Counted from the stretch's first letter, positions 1-5,073 are shown. The stretch is 5,073 nucleotides of DNA from Eubacteriales Family XIII. Incertae Sedis bacterium (GCA_031263335.1 JAISGB010000224.1:1-5073); one strand, 5' to 3'. The notes: generated by a model from the letters alone, not told the origin. Translations and numbers: made by a program.

Positions 1-527
1 GGCGCCCTGTACGCGTAGGGTCCGTCGAAGTGGATGAAGCCCGGTACGCCGGGTTCGGCTATCCACCTGCGGGGTTCGCCATTCAGCGCGGACGCGCCGA
101 AGGTCGCGCCGTGATAGGATCTGTACATCGAGAGGAACTTCCATCGCCCCGTGAACGCTTTGCACATTTTCAGCGCGTTCTCGTTGGACTCGGCGCCGGC
201 GTTCGTGAAGAACACCTTGCCCCCCTCGAAAGCCGGCCCGGCGAATTCGATGATCTTCTTGGCCGCCTCCGAGCGCACGTCGACGGCGTAGCCCGGCCCG
301 ATGAACGGGAGCTTGTCCGCCTGCGCCTTGATGGCCTCGATGAGCGCCCTGTTGCCGTGTCCCAAGTTGGAATTGACCAACTGGGAACTCATGTCATAGT
401 ATTTGTTTCCGTCCTCGTCCCAAAAATAGACGCCTTCGGCCTTGGTGACGACCATGGGGTTTAGGTTCCGCTGCGCCGACCAAGAATGAAGATTGTATTT
501 TTTGCTCATTTCACTGTCGTTGCTCAT
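1..527 (-). CDS. Class III PLP-dependent aminotransferase, taurine transaminase type (partial, C terminus beyond window)
   Basis: The first 175 residues are visible; the rest, including the PLP-binding lysine, lies beyond the left edge. Class III (omega-amino acid) aminotransferases use pyridoxal phosphate to move a terminal amino group to pyruvate or 2-oxoglutarate in the cytoplasm. The N terminus has NLHSWSAQ (12-19), then GVYFWDEDGNKYYDMSSQL (32-50) and NLGHGN (54-59). The cofactor-phosphate loop is TNAGAESNENALK (108-120) and the PLP-stacking motif is SYHGAT (137-142). The wording of these motifs resembles taurine:pyruvate or taurine:2-oxoglutarate aminotransferases of anaerobes (from memory, not searched). 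The ATG at 527 is chosen because GGGAG (535-539) lies 7 bases upstream; a second Met at 509 lacks such a site. It sits 32 bases downstream of the SauS-like dehydrogenase, so it is probably co-transcribed and would supply that enzyme's aldehyde. Family confident; substrate (taurine, beta-alanine, other) inferred. Confidence 0.85.
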   Translation of the reverse strand, partial: MSNDSEMSKKYNLHSWSAQRNLNPMVVTKAEGVYFWDEDGNKYYDMSSQLVNSNLGHGNRALIEAIKAQADKLPFIGPGYAVDVRSEAAKKIIEFAGPAFEGGKVFFTNAGAESNENALKMCKAFTGRWKFLSMYRSYHGATFGASALNGEPRRWIAEPGVPGFIHFDGPYAYRA

Positions 528-559
528 TTGGGTTCTCCCTTTTGGAATGCCTGCTTGTC

Positions 560-1984
560 CTATTGGAATGCCATTCGGATCTTTTCGCTGAACAGCGCCT
601 CGTCCGACGGTTGCCAATTCGGGATCTCGCGGCTGACGTACACGAAATTCAGCAGATCCTTCCATGTGGCGTTGTGGGAGATGCTGTTGTGTCCCCACGT
701 GCCGCAGCCCAAGGTCATGGATACGGGATAGCCGCAGGTCCAACTGCCGCTGTTTGTCAGCGATTGGGGTTGGTTCACGACGATCTTGCAGACGGGGATG
801 ACCTCGCCCATCTTCGTGACGCGCTCGTCCTTCGTCGTGTGGATGCTTACGGAGTGTCCCTTGCCCTGGTATTCGAGGATCTGCAACATCTTATCCAAGG
901 CGTCGTCAAAGTCCTTGGCTTTCCTGACGCCGGCGACGGGGGAGAGCTTCTCGCCCGTGAACGGGAATTCGTTGCCGTAGCCGCCGTTTTCCTCGACCAT
1001 GATCACGCGGGTCCCCTCCGGCACGTCCACATCGGCGAGCCTTGCGATCTCGGACGCGGGGCGGGCGACGATGTGTCTGTTCAGATCGTGGTTCGCGGGG
1101 CTTTCCGGCCAGATGGTCTTGAGTATCTTCTCCTTGTCCGGGCTGTCCTCGCGGATGAGCGCGGCGCCGGCTTTCGCCATCGCGGCGACCCATTTGTCGT
1201 AGACGGATTCAACCACGATGATGTTGTTCTCCGTCGAACAGGAGGTGGCGTTGTCAAAACTCTTGGAGCGCGCGATCATGTCCGCGACCTTGTCGAGGTC
1301 CTCCGCGGTCTCGTCGACGAGGCAGACCACGTTGCCGGTGCCCACGCCGATGGCGGGATTGCCGGATGAATAGGCTTGGCGCACCATGGGCGTCCCGCCC
1401 GTGGCGAGGATGAAATCGACCTGTTTCATGAGCTGCTGGCTGGACTCCACGGACACGTAGTCCGGATCGATGGCCTGTACGAGATCCTCGGGCGCGTCGA
1501 ATTTCTTAAGCACTGCGCGGATCGCCTCGGTCACGGCCCAATTGGTCTTGCGCGCTTTGGGATGGGGCGCGAGGATGATGGCGTTTCTCGTCTTGATCGC
1601 CATGAGGGATTTGACGACCGGCGTGGCTTCCCCGTTGGTCACCGGCATGATCGCGCCGACGACGCCCATGGGGCGCGCGTAGACGTCGATGCCCGTTTCC
1701 GCGTTGCTGTCGATGAGGCCCACGGATTTTTTGCCCTTCATCTGCGCGAAGCTGCCCTTGACCTTGCCGTACATCTTCGCCTGCTTGTCCTTGGCGACGC
1801 CCATGTTGGATTCGGCCACCAACATCTCCCCGAATTTGAGCGCGGTTTCCGGTATGGTGAGCGCGTAGGCGATGGCCTCGGTGATCCCGTCGACCTTTTC
1901 CTGCGAAAATCCGTCGGCGATCTTCTGCGCCGCACGGCCCTTTTGGATCAAACCCGCCACATATTCCTCGTAATTGACTGTCAT
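560..1984 (-). CDS. sauS: CoA-acylating aldehyde dehydrogenase, SauS-like (sulfoacetaldehyde dehydrogenase, acylating)
   Basis: A complete 474-residue protein of the ALDH superfamily, CoA-acylating branch (EutE and the AdhE aldehyde domain), a usual length for single-domain members. These enzymes interconvert an aldehyde plus CoA and NAD(P)+ with an acyl-CoA and NAD(P)H. Visible features are the N-terminal nucleotide-binding part with PMGVVGAIMPVTN (105-117), ATGGTPMVRQAYSSG (194-208), GVGTGN (213-218), and the catalytic cysteine C249 in KSFDNATSCSTENN (241-254). Later come GEKLSPV (344-350) and TLGCGTWGHNSISHNATWK (424-442). The ATSCS context and LGCGTWG..S..N.TWK ending match what I remember of proteins annotated as acylating sulfoacetaldehyde dehydrogenase (SauS, known from sulfoacetate degradation). 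The taurine-type aminotransferase immediately downstream supports sulfoacetaldehyde as substrate. Either direction is possible: sulfoacetaldehyde to sulfoacetyl-CoA, or the reverse. Acetaldehyde or another short aldehyde cannot be excluded. The start is fixed by AAGGAGGT 6 bases upstream. Confidence 0.87.
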   Translation of the reverse strand: MTVNYEEYVAGLIQKGRAAQKIADGFSQEKVDGITEAIAYALTIPETALKFGEMLVAESNMGVAKDKQAKMYGKVKGSFAQMKGKKSVGLIDSNAETGIDVYARPMGVVGAIMPVTNGEATPVVKSLMAIKTRNAIILAPHPKARKTNWAVTEAIRAVLKKFDAPEDLVQAIDPDYVSVESSQQLMKQVDFILATGGTPMVRQAYSSGNPAIGVGTGNVVCLVDETAEDLDKVADMIARSKSFDNATSCSTENNIIVVESVYDKWVAAMAKAGAALIREDSPDKEKILKTIWPESPANHDLNRHIVARPASEIARLADVDVPEGTRVIMVEENGGYGNEFPFTGEKLSPVAGVRKAKDFDDALDKMLQILEYQGKGHSVSIHTTKDERVTKMGEVIPVCKIVVNQPQSLTNSGSWTCGYPVSMTLGCGTWGHNSISHNATWKDLLNFVYVSREIPNWQPSDEALFSEKIRMAFQ

Positions 1985-1990
1985 TGATTT

Positions 1991-1998
1991 ACCTCCTT
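1991..1998 (-). promoter_or_regulatory. Ribosome binding site of the sauS-like gene
   Basis: On the minus strand this reads AAGGAGGT, nearly the full anti-16S complement, 6 bases before the ATG at 1984. It fixes the start codon and predicts strong translation. Confidence 0.9.
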
Positions 1999-2010
1999 GT
2001 GAATGATAGC

Positions 2011-2056
2011 TCTTGCGCCGCGTTGCGTGGTTTTTGTCGGGTTCTTGCGCGTTGCG
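2011..2056. repeat. Imperfect direct repeat in the leader of the sauS-like operon
   Basis: TCTTGCGCCGCGTTGCG (2011-2027) recurs as TCTTGCGCGTTGCG (2043-2056), identical apart from a 3-base CGC insertion. The copies start 32 bases apart, between the predicted leftward promoter and the ribosome binding site. This could be a pair of regulator sites, a small duplication, or chance in GC-rich sequence. I recognise no known operator. Confidence 0.4.
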
Positions 2057-2094
2057 CGTCGCGTGTTTGGATTCGATACTTTCTGCATGAGATG

Positions 2095-2123
2095 ATTATG
2101 TCATATTTGCGGGCAAGAATCAA
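2095..2123 (-). promoter_or_regulatory. Predicted sigma-A promoter of the sauS-like/aminotransferase operon
   Basis: Reading leftwards, the -35 box is TTGATT (2123-2118) and the -10 box is CATAAT (2100-2095), separated by exactly 17 bases. The -10 matches TATAAT in five of six positions and the -35 has the key TTGA. Transcription should begin near 2088, giving an untranslated leader of about 100 bases before the ATG at 1984. It is the best-spaced pair seen upstream of the operon; no experimental support. Confidence 0.6.
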
Positions 2124-2201
2124 TATGCGCGCGGGCATGAAACACGGTACGCGACAATTAAATTTTTATGTGTTTTGGGGTTTTGAGGACAAAACGCAAG
2201 A

Positions 2202-2260
2202 TTATGTAAAAAGTCCGTCATGACGTTGGGGTTTCTGCGTCAATCGGACTTTTTACATAA
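2202..2260. repeat. Large hairpin: perfect 16-base inverted repeat plus 5-bp inner stem
   Basis: TTATGTAAAAAGTCCG (2202-2217) is exactly complementary in reverse to CGGACTTTTTACATAA (2245-2260). Inside, TGACG (2221-2225) pairs with CGTCA (2238-2242) around a 12-base loop. The A-tract and T-tract in the arms make it terminator-like on both strands. Both flanking operons point away from it, so neither needs a terminator here. It may be the leftover terminator of a lost leftward gene (see the fragment at 2320-2400), or a MITE or insertion-sequence end pair. I saw no obvious target-site duplication at the edges. Confidence 0.85.
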
Positions 2261-2319
2261 CCTGTTCACTTAATCGGTTCACCCAACCCGGCAGGTATTC
2301 CCGGCGGGCGGCTTTGGCC

Positions 2320-2400
2320 TTATTGCCGCGCGTTTCTCCTGCGGCGCAGTCCGACCGCAATCAGTCCGAGAAGGACGATCAAGGACACGTCGCAGGGTTG
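2320..2400 (-). pseudogene. Possible remnant: C-terminal membrane anchor of a lost protein
   Basis: One minus-strand frame ends CDVSLIVLLGLIAVGLRRRR plus four residues, then TAA at 2322-2320. A short hydrophobic run followed by four arginines is the layout of a C-terminal membrane anchor, as in sortase-type surface proteins, but no LPXTG-like motif precedes it. The frame is open only from 2481, has no ATG and no ribosome binding site. The large hairpin at 2202-2260 lies about 60 bases beyond the stop and could have been its terminator. It might instead be a tiny GTG-started peptide (from 2388) or chance. Confidence 0.25.
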
Positions 2401-2440
2401 GTGACAGGTGCGCCTGACAATGTAATTTATTGATAAATCG

Positions 2441-2472
2441 GGCGGCGAAAAACAGGTTGATTTTTCGCCGCC
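2441..2472. repeat. Perfect 12-base inverted repeat overlapping the rpsB promoter
   Basis: GGCGGCGAAAAA (2441-2452) and TTTTTCGCCGCC (2461-2472) are exact reverse complements around an 8-base centre. The right arm covers the end of the predicted -35 box and part of the spacer of the rpsB promoter. It could be an operator, or a terminator stopping transcription entering from the left. The T-run after the stem is weak (TTTCCTAT), so an efficient intrinsic terminator is not obvious. Confidence 0.85.
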
Positions 2473-2485
2473 TTTCCTATATCAT
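2457..2485 (+). promoter_or_regulatory. Predicted sigma-A promoter of rpsB(-tsf)
   Basis: The -35 box TTGATT (2457-2462) and -10 box TATCAT (2480-2485) are exactly 17 bases apart. The -10 matches the consensus at five of six positions. Transcription should start near 2492, leaving a leader of about 230 bases before the rpsB ATG. It overlaps the 12-base inverted repeat. Confidence 0.65.
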
Positions 2486-2491
2486 AGTATC

Positions 2492-2713
2492 GGTATGTTC
2501 CATTGCCCGCGCGGCGTGTTTTGTTTGCGCGCGCCGTCGGTTCGAATTTTCGGCGGCGGGGCGTTGGGACGGCTCGGATCCGGGGATTGGCCTCGGGCGG
2601 ACGCATGGACTGTTATATCATTACGCACGCCGGACGGGTGCAAGTCGGTGTCGCGACGGGAGGGCATGACCCGCGCGAAGTCTTGCATGATACTGTGCGG
2701 CGGAGGAGAAACC
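2492..2713 (+). promoter_or_regulatory. Long structured 5' leader of rpsB
   Basis: About 220 GC-rich bases lie between the predicted transcription start and the rpsB ribosome binding site. Visible stems are 2532-2539 with 2551-2558 (8 bp, one G-U) and 2651-2660 with 2670-2678 (9 bp with one bulged A, 9-base loop). A smaller hairpin spans 2625-2641. The length suggests post-transcriptional control, for example autoregulation by S2 as known for rpsB in other bacteria. I cannot match it to a described leader family. The frame in phase with rpsB stays open through the leader from an ATG at 2495, probably by chance. Confidence 0.4.
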
Positions 2714-2719
2714 GGAGGT
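2714..2719 (+). promoter_or_regulatory. Ribosome binding site of rpsB
   Basis: GGAGGT lies 6 bases before the ATG at 2726 and decides this start over the in-frame upstream ATGs at 2495 and 2687. A second purine-rich match, GGAGGAG, lies just upstream (2702-2708). Confidence 0.9.
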
Positions 2720-2725
2720 AAGATC

Positions 2726-3790
2726 ATGTCAGTTATTTCGATGAAACAATTGTTGGAAGCGGGAGTGCATTTCGGGCACCAGACCAGAAGATGGAACCCG
2801 AAGATGGCTCCTTATATTTTTACGGATCGGAACGGGATATACATCATCGATCTGCAGAAGACCGTGACGAAGATCGATGAGGCGTATGAGTTCATGCTCA
2901 AGATCGCCGCGACGGGCAAGCCGATCCTCTTTGTCGGCACGAAGAAGCAGGCGCAACAGGTCGTGAAGGACGAGGCCACGCGCGCGGACATGTATTATGT
3001 CAACGAGCGTTGGCTCGGCGGCATGCTCACCAACTACAAGACGATCTCCACGCGGATCAAACGGCTCTACGAGATCGAGAAGATGGAGGAGGACGGCATA
3101 TTCGACGCCCTGACCAAGAAGGAGGTCGGCAAGCTCCGGTTGGAACACGACAGGTTGGAGAAGTTCTTGGGCGGCATCAAGGAGATGCGGGGGATGCCCG
3201 CGGCGATCTACATCGTCGATCCCCGCAAGGAGCGCATCGCGATATTGGAGGCGCGGATCCTCGGGATACCGATCATCGGCATCGTGGACACGAACTGCGA
3301 TCCGGATGATGTGGATTACCCGATCCCCGCCAATGACGACGCCATTCGTTCCATCAAGCTGATCACGGCGGCCATGGCCGACGCGATCATCGAGTCCAAG
3401 CAGGGCGAGAGCTTTGACGAGGGCGACGCGGGCGAGTCGCCCGAAGGGGAAGACGACGCCGGGCGGGCCGCAGCGGACGCGGGGATTTTCGCGGAGACGG
3501 GCGCGGACGATGCGAGCGGCGAGGCCGCCGTCGCGGCAGGAGAAGCCGCGCGCGCACCCGAAACCGTAAGCGTCGCGGACGCGATCGAAGCCGTTGCGGA
3601 AGCCGAAGCCGTAAACGCGGAAGCGGAACGGATCGGCGCGTACGAGACGGCCGCCGTCGAGGAACTGATCGAGGAGATCACGGAGGAGGCGACGGACGCG
3701 ATCCGGAAGGCGGAGGCGGCGATAGACGAGACGTTGACGGCCTTGGGCGAGGTCAAGGAGCAATTCGCGGAAGGCGACGCGGAAGAGTGA
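2726..3790 (+). CDS. rpsB: 30S ribosomal protein S2 with long acidic C-terminal extension
   Basis: Encodes S2, a small-subunit protein that docks on the 30S near S1 in other bacteria and is needed for initiation. It is 354 residues, against roughly 230-260 for typical S2. The family core occupies about residues 1-225: [21 protein letters not shown] (5-25, shown here as the recognisable start), [10 protein letters not shown] (37-46), FVGTKKQAQ (69-77), [13 protein letters not shown] (95-107), [14 protein letters not shown] (152-165) and the DTNCDPD region (188-194). Residues 226-354 form an alanine/glutamate-rich tail with about 39 D/E against 6 K/R by my count; its last third (309-347) looks helical, possibly coiled-coil. 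The tail stays in frame to a TGA at 3788. The start is set by GGAGGT and by the conserved N terminus. It is followed by tsf after 113 bases, the usual order. Identity is certain; the tail's function is unknown. Confidence 0.97.
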   Translation: MSVISMKQLLEAGVHFGHQTRRWNPKMAPYIFTDRNGIYIIDLQKTVTKIDEAYEFMLKIAATGKPILFVGTKKQAQQVVKDEATRADMYYVNERWLGGMLTNYKTISTRIKRLYEIEKMEEDGIFDALTKKEVGKLRLEHDRLEKFLGGIKEMRGMPAAIYIVDPRKERIAILEARILGIPIIGIVDTNCDPDDVDYPIPANDDAIRSIKLITAAMADAIIESKQGESFDEGDAGESPEGEDDAGRAAADAGIFAETGADDASGEAAVAAGEAARAPETVSVADAIEAVAEAEAVNAEAERIGAYETAAVEELIEEITEEATDAIRKAEAAIDETLTALGEVKEQFAEGDAEE

Positions 3791-3796
3791 AACGAG

Positions 3797-3862
3797 CGTG
3801 ACCGTAAGTTGGCAACTGTTCAAATTGAATCAAAACTACGTAACGGTCGCGATGGTTTTGAT
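3797..3862 (+). promoter_or_regulatory. rpsB-tsf intergenic RNA with two competing stems
   Basis: CGTGACCGT (3797-3805... nine bases) can pair with ACGGTCGCG (3843-3851) with one G-U pair. ATCAAAACTA (3829-3838) can pair with TGGTTTTGAT (3853-3862), also with one G-U. The second arm of the first stem lies inside the loop of the second stem, so they either exclude each other or form a pseudoknot. Neither is followed by a T-run, so this is not a standard terminator. It may tune the ratio of S2 to EF-Ts or mark an RNA processing site; function is inference. Confidence 0.4.
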
Positions 3863-3887
3863 GAAGTCCGGGTTCCAAGGCCGATAG

Positions 3888-3893
3888 AAGGAG
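3888..3893 (+). promoter_or_regulatory. Ribosome binding site of tsf
   Basis: AAGGAG lies 10 bases before the ATG at 3904 but only 1 base before an in-frame GTG at 3895. The spacing favours the ATG as the start. Confidence 0.85.
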
Positions 3894-3903
3894 CGTGAAT
3901 ACA

Positions 3904-4821
3904 ATGGCGACAATAACAGCAGGACAGGTCAAAGAATTGCGCGTGCGTACGGGCGCGCCCATGTTGGATTGCAAGAATGTATTGGTCGAAGTCGACGGCG
4001 ACATGGACAAGGCGATCGATGCGCTCCGGGAGAAGGGACTCGCAAAGGCGGCCAAGAAGGCGGGCCGGATCGCGGCCGAGGGGCTCGTCCGGATCAAGAT
4101 ATCGCCCGACGGGCGCAAGGCCGGCATCATCGAGGTCAATTCGGAGACGGATTTCGTCGCGAAGAACGGGGAATTCATCGAATTTGTCGATGCGCTTTCC
4201 TGCCTCACCGTGGACACGGACACCTCCGGACTCGACGATTTCCTCGCGAAGGACTTCGACGGGACCCGCACCGTAAAGGAACGGTTGACGGATTTCATCG
4301 CTACCATAGGCGAGAACATCAACGTTCGCCGGTTCGAGCATTTCAATAAATCGGGCGCTGTCTACGTCGGCTATCTGCACGGCGCGGGCAAGATCGGCGT
4401 CGTCGTGGGCTTGGAGACGGAGGCTTCCGTCGAGGAGGCGACGCCCTTGGGCCGGGATATCGCCATGCAGATCGCGTCCATGAACCCGCTGTTCATCGAT
4501 GAGAGCGGCGTGGATCCGCAATACCTCGAAAACGAGAAGGAGATCCTCGTGCGTCAGGCGTTGAACGAGGGCAAGCCGGCGGAGATCGTCGAGAAGATGG
4601 TCATGGGACGGCTCAAGAAGGAACTCAAGGAGACCTGCCTGTTGGAACAGAAATTCGTGAAAAACGGCGATCTGACCGTCGGACAACACCTGAACGATCA
4701 GGCGAAGGCGCTCGGAAAGAGCGTCAAGGTGGTTCAAATGACGCGCTACGAGGTCGGGGAAGGGATCGAAAAACGGGAGGAGAATTTCGCCGAGGAGGTC
4801 GCCAAGCAGATGGGGAACTGA
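3904..4821 (+). CDS. tsf: Translation elongation factor Ts
   Basis: EF-Ts releases GDP from EF-Tu so that EF-Tu can be recharged with GTP during translation in the cytoplasm. The 305-residue length is normal for a full bacterial EF-Ts. The N-terminal UBA-like EF-Tu-binding domain has VKELRVRTGAPMLDCK (9-24). The hallmark TDFVAKN (82-88) matches the family's TDFVARN motif. Core landmarks follow: GENINVRRF (136-144), HGAGKIGVVV (159-168), DIAMQIASMNP (185-195), and the coiled-coil/C-terminal part with LEQKFVKN (247-254) and RYEVGEGIEKREENFAEEV (281-299). ATG 3904 is preferred over GTG 3895 because of ribosome-binding-site spacing and because the family N terminus begins with the MATITAGQVK-like sequence. 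It probably shares a transcript with rpsB. Nothing is missing or unusual. Confidence 0.97.
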   Translation: MATITAGQVKELRVRTGAPMLDCKNVLVEVDGDMDKAIDALREKGLAKAAKKAGRIAAEGLVRIKISPDGRKAGIIEVNSETDFVAKNGEFIEFVDALSCLTVDTDTSGLDDFLAKDFDGTRTVKERLTDFIATIGENINVRRFEHFNKSGAVYVGYLHGAGKIGVVVGLETEASVEEATPLGRDIAMQIASMNPLFIDESGVDPQYLENEKEILVRQALNEGKPAEIVEKMVMGRLKKELKETCLLEQKFVKNGDLTVGQHLNDQAKALGKSVKVVQMTRYEVGEGIEKREENFAEEVAKQMGN

Positions 4822-4849
4822 GGCGACCGGCAAGGGCCGCCCGCGCGTC

Positions 4850-4870
4850 GTCCAAAACCCAAAATTGGAC
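4850..4870. repeat. Small inverted repeat at the -35 region upstream of pyrH
   Basis: GTCCAA (4850-4855) and TTGGAC (4865-4870) are exact reverse complements around a 9-base spacer. The right arm is also the best -35 candidate for the pyrH promoter. A six-base repeat can arise by chance, so an operator role is only possible. Confidence 0.35.
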
Positions 4871-4895
4871 AAGATTGACGAAAATATGATACACT
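4865..4895 (+). promoter_or_regulatory. Candidate promoter upstream of pyrH
   Basis: The -35 candidate is TTGGAC (4865-4870). The -10 candidate is TACACT (4890-4895), preceded by TG plus one base, an extended -10 element that can offset the long 19-base spacer. TATGAT (4885-4890) is an alternative -10 but would leave only 14 bases. Transcription would start near 4902, about 50 bases before pyrH. The AT-rich patch in a GC-rich region supports a promoter. Confidence 0.4.
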
Positions 4896-4896
4896 G

Positions 4897-4921
4897 AGGG
4901 GACAAAACAGCACTGTCCCCT
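4897..4921 (+). terminator. Hairpin between tsf and pyrH: possible terminator or dispersed repeat
   Basis: AGGGGACA (4897-4904) pairs perfectly with TGTCCCCT (4914-4921) around a 9-base loop, and the 3' side continues TTACTTT. It could act as an intrinsic terminator or attenuator after tsf, although the T-run is interrupted. The GGGGACA..TGTCCCC pattern also resembles hairpin repeats I remember as common between genes in Clostridia, so a dispersed repeat is an alternative. Confidence 0.5.
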
Positions 4922-4951
4922 TTACTTTGCGGCGAGAGACGGAGGCGCGCA

Positions 4952-5073
4952 ATGACGGAAGCAAAAGCGAAATACAAACGGGTGATCTTGAAGATCAGCG
5001 GGGAAGCCTTGGCCGGCGCGGACAGGTTCGGACTCAACGATCCGATGCTCGGTTCGGTCGCGGAGGAAATACG
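4952..5073 (+). CDS. pyrH: UMP kinase (partial, N terminus only)
   Basis: The first 40 residues are visible before the window ends. Bacterial UMP kinase makes UDP from UMP and ATP in pyrimidine nucleotide synthesis and is a hexamer of the amino acid kinase fold, unrelated to eukaryotic UMP/CMP kinases. The N-terminal nucleotide-binding strand and loop read [10 protein letters not shown] (11-20), matching the family's LKLSGEAL, and RFGLNDPML (25-33) matches the following GFGID-type segment. GGAGG (4941-4945) lies 6 bases before the ATG. It lies 130 bases downstream of tsf, the usual rpsB-tsf-pyrH order, with its own candidate promoter in the gap. Confidence 0.95.
   Translation, partial: MTEAKAKYKRVILKISGEALAGADRFGLNDPMLGSVAEEI

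Larger units (their letters stand above)
1985..2456. other. Divergent intergenic region without a convincing intact gene
   Basis: About 470 bases separate the leftward operon from the rpsB promoter. Besides the promoter, direct repeat, large hairpin and anchor-like fragment listed separately, I see nothing supported. Short open frames here lack ribosome binding sites and recognisable domains. The stretch 2040-2270 is visibly more AT-rich than the coding sequences, while 2281-2400 returns to coding-like GC content, consistent with decayed coding sequence there. Confidence 0.6.

Noticed and set aside
542..1369. Long plus-strand open frame (about 275 codons) opposite the aldehyde dehydrogenase gene
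   Set aside because: It is antisense to a gene with clear family motifs, has no recognisable domain, and is expected from the G/C-biased third codon positions.
1984..2223. Plus-strand open frame of 79 codons in the divergent region
   Set aside because: No ribosome binding site, no family resemblance, and it overlaps the leftward promoter and the large hairpin.
2430..2669. Plus-strand open frame of 79 codons across the rpsB promoter and leader
   Set aside because: It starts upstream of the predicted transcription start, lacks a ribosome binding site and crosses the promoter and inverted repeat.
2495..2725. N-terminal extension of S2 from an upstream in-frame ATG
   Set aside because: The conserved S2 N terminus begins at 2726 with a strong ribosome binding site; the ATG at 2495 lies almost at the predicted transcript start and has none.
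2729..3823. Long minus-strand open frame (364 codons) opposite rpsB
   Set aside because: It shadows the whole of rpsB; its arginine- and leucine-rich composition is that of an antisense translation and it matches no known family.
3895..3903. GTG at 3895 as the tsf start
   Set aside because: It is only 1 base from the ribosome binding site, whereas the ATG at 3904 is at a workable distance and matches the family N terminus.
3820..5037. Minus-strand open frame of 405 codons opposite tsf and the start of pyrH
   Set aside because: It is antisense to two certain genes and runs through their intergenic control region without domain content.
1..5073. CRISPR array, tRNA, rRNA, intact insertion sequence
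   Set aside because: I saw no regularly spaced repeats, no cloverleaf-like segment, no rRNA-like sequence and no transposase.

Overview
The window reads as a piece of a GC-rich Firmicutes/Clostridia-type chromosome. The evidence is the rpsB-tsf-pyrH gene order, the clostridial style of the S2 and EF-Ts sequences, strong GGAGG-type ribosome binding sites and sigma-A-like promoters. The genus cannot be read from the sequence.

Left part (1-1984, minus strand): a two-gene operon read leftwards. The first gene is a CoA-acylating aldehyde dehydrogenase of the SauS (sulfoacetaldehyde dehydrogenase) type. After a 32-base gap comes a class III aminotransferase of the taurine transaminase type, cut by the window edge. 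Together they fit removal of the amino group from taurine (or a similar omega-amino acid) to an aldehyde, then NAD- and CoA-dependent oxidation to an acyl-CoA. The exact substrate is inferred from family resemblance. A well-spaced promoter (2095-2123) and a near-perfect Shine-Dalgarno sequence precede the operon.

Middle (1985-2725): a divergent intergenic region of about 740 bases with no convincing intact gene. It holds the leftward promoter, a 59-base hairpin with perfect 16-base arms (2202-2260), a possible remnant of a membrane-anchored protein's C terminus (minus strand, 2320-2400), a perfect 12-base inverted repeat (2441-2472) overlapping the rpsB promoter (2457-2485), and an rpsB leader of about 230 bases with hairpins.

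Right part (2726-5073, plus strand): the translation cluster rpsB (ribosomal protein S2), tsf (elongation factor Ts) and the start of pyrH (UMP kinase). S2 carries an unusual acidic C-terminal tail of about 129 residues. The rpsB-tsf gap can form two competing stems. The tsf-pyrH gap holds a candidate promoter and a hairpin that could separate pyrH expression from rpsB-tsf.

Most of the window is ordinary. I see no CRISPR array, tRNA, rRNA, intact mobile element or clearly new system. The points most worth a second look are the likely sulfonate-metabolism pair, the S2 tail, and the palindromes placed at or near promoters.
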